Positions 7,181-10,931 of a stretch of 10,931 bases of DNA are shown here, piece by piece; the first letter of the stretch is position 1; every line of letters starts with the position of its first letter. The notes beneath the pieces are model-generated. The model did no database searches. It saw only the letters and a program-made list of their open reading frames with translations, and had not been told where the DNA came from. The DNA lies in contig JAKACS010000051.1 in the NCBI GenBank assembly GCA_021821235.1, positions 1-10,931 on the forward strand, in the 5' to 3' direction. The position numbers were made by a program, and so were the translations under genes. The stretch comes from Bacillota bacterium. Its GTDB lineage: Bacteria > Bacillota > Bacilli > Bacillales_B > DSM-18226.

Positions 7181-7224
7181 ATATACGAACAATCATATTT
7201 AATTTTATTTTATTATTCGTTTTT
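7181..7224 (+). promoter_or_regulatory. Pair of divergent PurBox-like sites upstream of xpt (putative PurR operator)
   Basis: ATATACGAACAAT (7181-7193) matches the Bacillus PurBox AWWWCCGAACWWT at 12 of 13 positions. ATTATTCGTTTTT (7212-7224) matches its reverse complement at 11 of 13. The boxes face each other with 18 bases between them, close to the 16-17 described for functional PurR pairs. They end 13 bases upstream of the xpt -35. PurR represses xpt-pbuX in B. subtilis, relieved by PRPP; its action here is inferred. The AT-rich surroundings raise the chance of a fortuitous second box. Confidence 0.5.
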
Positions 7225-7237
7225 TTCGATGAAACAA

Positions 7238-7265
7238 TTGATTTTTCAAAAAAAATTGCTATAAT
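7238..7265 (+). promoter_or_regulatory. Sigma-A promoter of the xpt-pbuX operon
   Basis: TTGATT (7238-7243), a 16-base spacer and a perfect TATAAT (7260-7265) preceded by TGC, giving an extended -10. Transcription would start near 7272, about 14 bases before the riboswitch aptamer. Confidence 0.8.
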
Positions 7266-7285
7266 GATACTAAATTCATAAGCTA

Positions 7286-7358
7286 TCGCTCATATAATCG
7301 CAGAAATAAGGCCTGCAAGTTTCTACCGGATTGCCGTAAACAATTCGACTATGGGTGG
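7286..7358 (+). ncRNA. Purine riboswitch aptamer, guanine class
   Basis: Close to the B. subtilis xpt aptamer. P1 is formed by CGCTCAT (7287-7293) and ATGGGTG (7351-7357), followed by ATAATC. P2 is GCAG/CTGC with an A-C opposition at the loop end and loop AATAAGG. J2/3 reads AAGTTTCTACC. P3 is GGATTG/CAATTC with the perfectly conserved loop CCGTAAA. The junction after P3 reads GACTAT, which places a cytosine at the specificity position (C74 in xpt numbering), so the ligand should be guanine or hypoxanthine rather than adenine. It sits between the xpt promoter and a terminator, so ligand binding is expected to switch transcription of xpt-pbuX off. Confidence 0.95.
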
Positions 7359-7401
7359 GTAATTGGAAAACAAAAGGATTTTTTTCTGCTGGTTTTCGAT
7401 T

Positions 7402-7425
7402 CCTTTCGGTTGCAAAACCCAAAGG
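7402..7425 (+). promoter_or_regulatory. Candidate antiterminator hairpin of the guanine riboswitch
   Basis: CCTTTCGGTT (7402-7411) pairs with AACCCAAAGG (7416-7425): nine base pairs with one C-C opposition, capped by GCAA, a GNRA-type tetraloop. It uses 12 bases of the left arm of the terminator at 7414-7427, so the two structures exclude each other. How ligand-stabilised P1 disfavours it is not obvious from the sequence. GGGT of the P1 3' strand could also pair with ACCC at 7417-7420. Confidence 0.6.
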
Positions 7426-7476
7426 CCTTTGGCTCACTCATTACATGTGAACAATGGCTTTTGGGTTTTTATTTTT
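7414..7476 (+). terminator. Riboswitch-controlled intrinsic terminator before xpt
   Basis: Arms 7414-7427 (AAAACCCAAAGGCC) and 7456-7469 pair over 14 positions (one G-U pair). They are followed by a T-rich run to 7476. The loop side contains a palindrome, CCAAAGGCCTTTGG (7419-7432), that can form a competing short hairpin. It lies 11 bases upstream of the xpt start codon. Confidence 0.88.
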
Positions 7477-7478
7477 AA

Positions 7479-8057
<579 letters not shown>

Positions 8058-8071
8058 GGAGATACGTTCTG

Positions 8072-8104
8072 ATGGCTAAAGAAATGGATGAATCTGTAAA
8101 ATGA
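8072..8104 (+). CDS. Possible 10-codon upstream ORF between xpt and pbuX
   Basis: ATG at 8072 opens a frame reading MAKEMDESVK and ends with TGA that overlaps the pbuX ATG as ATGA (8101-8104), the classic arrangement for translational coupling. AGGGAGA at 8056-8062 is the only good ribosome site in this gap and sits nine bases before this ATG. pbuX itself has only GGATG about ten bases upstream. It could be a coupling leader peptide, or chance reading of a spacer. Its length gives no coding evidence. Confidence 0.3.
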   Translation: MAKEMDESVK

Positions 8105-8531
8105 AACAAAACCCTTTTAAGGTCGCTTCCTTAGGGATTCAACATGTGCTGGCCATGTACACAGGAGCGGTCATTGTCCCGCTTATTGTCGGAGGAGCAC
8201 TTAAATTTTCAGGCGAACAATTAACCTACCTTGTTTCGATTGACATTATGATGTCCGGACTTGCTACGATTTTACAAGTTTGGCAAAATCGCTTTTTTGG
8301 CGTCGGTTTACCAATAGTCTTAGGTTGTACATTCACTGCTGTAGGGCCAATTATCGCAATTGGTGGCCAATATGGTATTTCAGCCATCTATGGTTCCCTT
8401 TTAGCTTCCGGTGTCATTGTTATCCTGATTGCGAAATATTTTGGTAAATTGATTAAATTTTTCCCACCTCCAGTAAGAACCAGCTTTTCCCTTCTCCTGG
8501 TCTGGATGATAAGTTAGGATATAAATTCTGA
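8101..8531 (+). pseudogene. pbuX: Xanthine permease pbuX, internally deleted remnant
   Basis: NCS2-family xanthine permease, normally about 438 residues and some 14 membrane segments. Codons 1-125 align without gaps to B. subtilis PbuX: SLGIQHVLAMY (10-20, with the conserved QH), VPLIVGGAL, LTYLVSIDIM (41-50), NRFFGVGLPIVLGCTFTAV (63-81) and FGKLIKFFPPPV (114-125). After Val125 the homology stops, and the frame continues RTSFSLLLVWMIS to a stop at 8515-8517. In another frame, 8478-8531 reads NQLFPSPGLDDKLGYKF and stops five bases before a terminator-like hairpin, which looks like the original 3' end. I infer an out-of-frame internal deletion of roughly 0.9 kb. The substrate-binding core and the NCS2 signature (QNxG...T) are gone, so transport is very unlikely. 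A sequencing or assembly error could mimic this. Confidence 0.85.
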
Positions 8532-8535
8532 AATT

Positions 8536-8570
8536 ACAAGAAAAACTGGCAGTATGCGAGTTTTTCTTGT
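8536..8570. terminator. Hairpin terminator between pbuX remnant and the convergent small gene
   Basis: Arms ACAAGAAAAACT (8536-8547) and AGTTTTTCTTGT (8559-8570) are perfectly complementary (12 bp) around an 11-base loop. The stem is A/T-rich with the T-run inside the 3' arm. It follows the apparent old pbuX stop (8531) and faces the stop of the leftward gene at 8601, so it may serve both directions. Confidence 0.6.
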
Positions 8571-8600
8571 CCTCAAATGTAGTTCTTACCTTGCCAGCTC

Positions 8601-8876
8601 CTATTCGAATGGAATAAAATCATTCTCATCATACTTCTCCAGCATCACTTTCGTTGCTTTTTCAATCTTGAAATAGTTTACTTTTTCTAAATTCACAGTA
8701 ATTCGCTCGGAACCAAACGCGCGGGTATACTTATCGGTAACCGGGAATGATATCCAGCGCTGGTTGTACAGCGCAATAATTTTATCTGAGACCTTTTCCG
8801 GATTTTCAGCTTTCACAGGCAGCGTGATCGGTTGTTCATCTTCATTAAAGAAATGGATTACATACTTATTGACCAT
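8601..8876 (-). CDS. Small protein of unknown function (91 residues), likely sporulation-expressed
   Basis: I do not recognise this protein. It is 91 residues with no signal peptide, no membrane segment and only one likely hydrophobic strand at the start (VNKYVIHFF). It is rich in charged residues, alternates in a beta-like way (ITLPVKAENPEKV, RWISFPVTDKYTR, ERITVNLEKVNYFKI) and ends in an acidic tail, YDENDFIPFE. The start is ATG at 8874-8876, with GGGGGAG ending five bases upstream. The frame stays open 24 codons further, to 8948, but that stretch runs through the promoter and ribosome site. A very good sigma-E-like promoter precedes it, suggesting expression in the mother cell during sporulation. 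It is convergent with xpt-pbuX and divergent from the ABC-F gene. Coding status is supported by the ribosome site, the promoter and a compact soluble composition. Confidence 0.75.
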   Translation of the reverse strand: MVNKYVIHFFNEDEQPITLPVKAENPEKVSDKIIALYNQRWISFPVTDKYTRAFGSERITVNLEKVNYFKIEKATKVMLEKYDENDFIPFE

Positions 8877-8898
8877 GCTCTCTCCCCCAATTCGCTTC

Positions 8899-8927
8899 AT
8901 TATATGAGAATCATCCCGAAAGTATGC
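8899..8927 (-). promoter_or_regulatory. Sigma-E-like promoter of the 91-residue protein gene
   Basis: On the minus strand GCATACT (8921-8927) matches the sigma-E -35 KMATATT at 6 of 7 positions. After a 14-base spacer, CATATAAT (8899-8906) fits the -10 CATAYAMT fully. It would give a leader of about 15 bases holding GGGGGAG. The -10 also contains TATAAT, so a sigma-A reading is possible, but no TTGACA-like box lies 16-18 bases upstream. Confidence 0.6.
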
Positions 8928-8979
8928 GGCCTTTATCGCGTTACACAAGCGGTAAAAACGCCTGGTATTTCTTTACCTC

Positions 8980-9008
8980 TAGCCGTAGAAACGAAATTTT
9001 AGTATGAT
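8980..9008 (+). promoter_or_regulatory. Weak candidate sigma-A promoter of the ABC-F gene
   Basis: TATGAT (9003-9008) lies 17 bases after TAGCCG (8980-8985), which matches TTGACA at only 3 of 6 positions. It is the best-placed -10 in the 176-base divergent gap and would give a leader of about 38 bases. Confidence 0.35.
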
Positions 9009-9052
9009 GGAGAGACGAATTTGATATTAAACAAAGCGAGGATTCAAAAAAG

Positions 9053-10606
9053 ATGAGCTTACTTTCTGTTGAAAATTTAAGTCATACATTTGGTGATCGA
9101 ATTTTATTTAAGGATGTCTCTTTCCGTCTGTTGGCAGAAGATCACGTTGGACTTGTTGGAGCCAATGGCGTTGGAAAATCAACTTTAATGAATATTATTA
9201 CCGGGCAGCTGATCCACGACCATGGACGGGTTGAATGGACACCTGGCATTCAGTACGGATATTTGGATCAACATACCGTTTTAACAGCTGGAAAATCAAT
9301 TCGCGACGTGCTGCGCAGTGCATTTATTTCTCTTTTTGAAAAAGAAAAGGAATTAAATGAAATCACTGAGAGAATGGCGGATGCTACTCCTGAAGAGCTT
9401 GAAGAATTGCTTGAAAAAATGGGAGAAATCCAAGATGCTCTTGATGCTGGTGGATTTTACACGCTTGATATCAAAATTGAAGAGGCCGGCAGAGGTTTAG
9501 GACTTGATGTAATCGGGTTGGATCGGGATGTCAGTGCACTTAGCGGCGGACAACGTACAAAAGTGCTGCTTGCCAAGCTGCTTCTAGAGCAGCCAAAAGT
9601 TCTGCTCTTAGATGAGCCGACTAACTACTTGGACGTGGAACATATTCGCTGGCTCACATCCTATTTGAAAGAATATCCATATGCCTTTATTTTAATTTCG
9701 CATGATACAGAATTTATGAATTCTATCTCAAATGTGATTTTTCACTTAGAATTCTCCAAACTTACCCGCTATACCGCTAGCTATGAAAAATTCCTTGAAC
9801 TTGCGGAGATTAATAAAAATCAGCATCTCAATGCGTATGAGAAGCAGCAGGAATTTATCAAGAAACAGGAAGACTTCATTGCAAAAAATAAAGCACGTTA
9901 TTCGACAACCGGTCGTGCCAAAAGCCGGCAAAAGCAGCTCGACCGCATCGAACGGATTGATCGGCCTGAGACCGCTCTAAAGCCATCTTTCGAGTTTAAA
10001 GAATCGCGCTCAAGCAGCCGTTATGTCTTTGAAGCGAAAGATTTAGAAATCGGCTATACGCATCCGCTTCTTCCGAAGATGAATATGACGATTGAACGCG
10101 GTGAAAAGGTGGCCATTATCGGGTGTAATGGTGTCGGAAAATCAACTTTGCTTAAAACGATGTTGGGGAAAATCAAGCCGCTGTCTGGGTCAATTGAACA
10201 TGGTGATTTTCTCTATCCTGCTTATTTTGAACAAGAAATGAAAGCGCAAGGAATTACGCCAATTGATGATGTTTGGGCGGCATTCCCCCATTTGGATCAG
10301 CATCAAGTACGAGCAGCATTAGCACGCTGCGGCTTGAAAAATGAACATATTTCCCGGCCGCTGAACCAGCTTAGCGGTGGTGAACAGGCAAAGGTTCGTC
10401 TATGTAAATTGTTAATGAACGAGAGCAACTGGCTTGTATTCGACGAACCGACAAACCACCTTGATGTTGTGGCCAAAGAAGAACTAAAACGAGCCTTAAA
10501 GGCCTACAAAGGAACAATTGTCCTCGTTTCCCATGAACCGGATTTTTATGAAGAATGGGTAACAAAAATTTGGAATGTAGAGGAATGGTCAAAGCAAACT
10601 GTTTAA
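9053..10606 (+). CDS. yfmM: ABC-F subfamily ATPase, YfmM type
   Basis: A 517-residue soluble protein with two ATP-binding cassettes and no membrane segments, the layout of ABC-F ribosome-associated translation factors. Cassette 1: Walker A GANGVGKS (36-43), signature LSGGQ (163-167), Walker B LLLDEP (184-189) and switch histidine in ILISHD (213-218). Cassette 2: Walker A GCNGVGKS (357-364), signature LSGGE (440-444), Walker B LVFDEP (461-466) and LVSHE (491-495). The charged linker at about 245-310, which reaches the P-site tRNA and peptidyl-transferase centre in this family, is present. Length and the N-terminus (SVENLSHTFGDRILFKDVSFRLL) match remembered B. subtilis YfmM (518 residues) better than YkpA, YdiF or YfmR. 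Whether it rescues stalled ribosomes or protects against antibiotics cannot be read here. The start is ATG with GAGGA ten bases upstream. Monocistronic, ending in a terminator. Confidence 0.93.
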   Translation: MSLLSVENLSHTFGDRILFKDVSFRLLAEDHVGLVGANGVGKSTLMNIITGQLIHDHGRVEWTPGIQYGYLDQHTVLTAGKSIRDVLRSAFISLFEKEKELNEITERMADATPEELEELLEKMGEIQDALDAGGFYTLDIKIEEAGRGLGLDVIGLDRDVSALSGGQRTKVLLAKLLLEQPKVLLLDEPTNYLDVEHIRWLTSYLKEYPYAFILISHDTEFMNSISNVIFHLEFSKLTRYTASYEKFLELAEINKNQHLNAYEKQQEFIKKQEDFIAKNKARYSTTGRAKSRQKQLDRIERIDRPETALKPSFEFKESRSSSRYVFEAKDLEIGYTHPLLPKMNMTIERGEKVAIIGCNGVGKSTLLKTMLGKIKPLSGSIEHGDFLYPAYFEQEMKAQGITPIDDVWAAFPHLDQHQVRAALARCGLKNEHISRPLNQLSGGEQAKVRLCKLLMNESNWLVFDEPTNHLDVVAKEELKRALKAYKGTIVLVSHEPDFYEEWVTKIWNVEEWSKQTV

Positions 10607-10614
10607 ACACTTGT

Positions 10615-10650
10615 AAGGACAGACATATAAAAGGGTCTGTCCTTTTCTTA
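10615..10650 (+). terminator. Rho-independent terminator of the ABC-F gene
   Basis: AAGGACAGAC (10615-10624) pairs perfectly with GTCTGTCCTT (10635-10644) around a 10-base loop and is followed by TTCTTAT. It begins eight bases after the stop codon. Confidence 0.85.
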
Positions 10651-10711
10651 TATTCATGCTATTACCCGCATAACAAATTTGTTGTACCAAGACTAGCTCC
10701 TCCCTCAGCTG

Positions 10712-10739
10712 GAATATCCTTTTCGGACATGCATACAAT
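10712..10739 (+). promoter_or_regulatory. Sigma-E-like promoter of the partial gene at the right edge
   Basis: GAATATC (10712-10718) matches KMATATT at 6 of 7 positions. After a 13-base spacer, CATACAAT (10732-10739) is the exact sigma-E -10 consensus. The expected start near 10746 leaves a leader of about 30 bases that contains AAAGGAGC. This is the cleanest sporulation promoter in the window. Confidence 0.65.
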
Positions 10740-10775
10740 GTATTCAGAGATTTCTTTTTTAAAGGAGCCGATCAA

Positions 10776-10931
10776 ATGAAAACGAAAGTTCCTGCCGTTT
10801 TCTTCCTTTTGTTGACTTTGGGGTTCATGGCCTATCTGGACTCTCCTTATTCGTTTTTAAATCGGGATTTCACCTATTCTGCAAACGAACCGGTTACAGC
10901 TGTTCTAAATCCAAAAGATCAGATTCCTTCA
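10776..10931 (+). CDS. N-terminus of an unknown secreted or membrane-anchored protein (cut by window end)
   Basis: Fifty-two codons are visible, open to the right edge. The start is ATG with AAAGGAGC seven bases upstream. The N-terminus is a short basic head (MKTK) followed by a hydrophobic stretch, VPAVFFLLLTLGFMAYL (5-21): a signal peptide or a single membrane anchor. No lipobox cysteine and no clear AXA cleavage site are seen. The following residues (DSPYSFLNRDFTYSANEPVT) look extracytoplasmic. I do not recognise the family from this much sequence. A sigma-E-like promoter directly upstream suggests mother-cell expression in sporulation, where an anchored protein would sit in the mother-cell or outer forespore membrane. 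Confidence 0.75.
   Translation, partial: MKTKVPAVFFLLLTLGFMAYLDSPYSFLNRDFTYSANEPVTAVLNPKDQIPS

Noticed and set aside
8473..8589. 8-base inverted repeats GTAAGAAC/GTTCTTAC flanking 117 bases, considered as a small inserted element in pbuX
   Set aside because: Arms are short enough to arise by chance at this distance, no target duplication is visible, and the interior is better explained as the pbuX 3' end plus terminator.
8893..8948. Upstream start giving a 115-residue form of the small leftward protein
   Set aside because: The extra 24 codons run through the predicted promoter and the ribosome site; ATG 8876 has the Shine-Dalgarno sequence.
10555..10779. 74-codon open frame overlapping the end of the ABC-F gene
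   Set aside because: It runs through the terminator hairpin and the sigma-E-like promoter and has no ribosome site.

Overview
The window looks like an ordinary chromosomal stretch from an endospore-forming Bacillaceae (Bacillota) of moderate to low G+C. The signs are strong AGGAGG-type ribosome sites, frequent GTG/TTG starts, a CwlJ spore-cortex hydrolase, a sporulenol-type terpene cyclase, a B. subtilis-like xpt-pbuX locus with a guanine riboswitch, sigma-E-like promoters, and several Bacillus-specific families (YppC/DUF2515, YfmM). Protein assignments come from reading the translations and from remembered family sequences; no database search was run.

Layout. 1-360 (-): 5'-terminal part of cyclophilin PpiB, with its own promoter. 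443-877 (-) and 804-1934 (-): a small four-helix membrane protein overlapping the end of a YppC/DUF2515 gene by 74 bases. 2012-3892 (+): squalene-hopene-cyclase-family enzyme, probably tetraprenyl-beta-curcumene cyclase (sqhC), closed by a long perfect hairpin. 4070-5398 (-): NhaC-family antiporter. 5503-5931 (-): cwlJ. 6067-7071 (-): nitronate monooxygenase-family flavoprotein. 7072-7487: a 416-base regulatory region with no gene. It holds the leftward flavoprotein promoter with a candidate operator, then a pair of PurBox-like sites, an extended -10 promoter, a guanine-class aptamer and a terminator/antiterminator switch driving xpt. 7488-8057 (+): xpt. 8101-8531 (+): pbuX reduced to its first ~125 codons plus an apparent out-of-frame scrap of its 3' end. 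8601-8876 (-): small unknown protein behind a sigma-E-like promoter. 9053-10606 (+): ABC-F ATPase of the YfmM type. 10776-end (+): start of an unknown secreted or membrane-anchored protein, also behind a sigma-E-like promoter.

How the parts relate. xpt-pbuX is a xanthine salvage operon under apparent double control: PurR-type sites at initiation and a guanine riboswitch at elongation. Its permease half appears to have been destroyed by an internal deletion. Several genes point to sporulation (cwlJ, sqhC, and the two sigma-E-like promoters), but they do not form one operon. I see no mobile element, CRISPR array, tRNA, rRNA, phage or defence genes, and no clear undescribed multi-gene system. 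The points most worth checking are the broken pbuX, the two sigma-E-like promoters in front of uncharacterised small genes, and the overlapping gene pair at 804-877.
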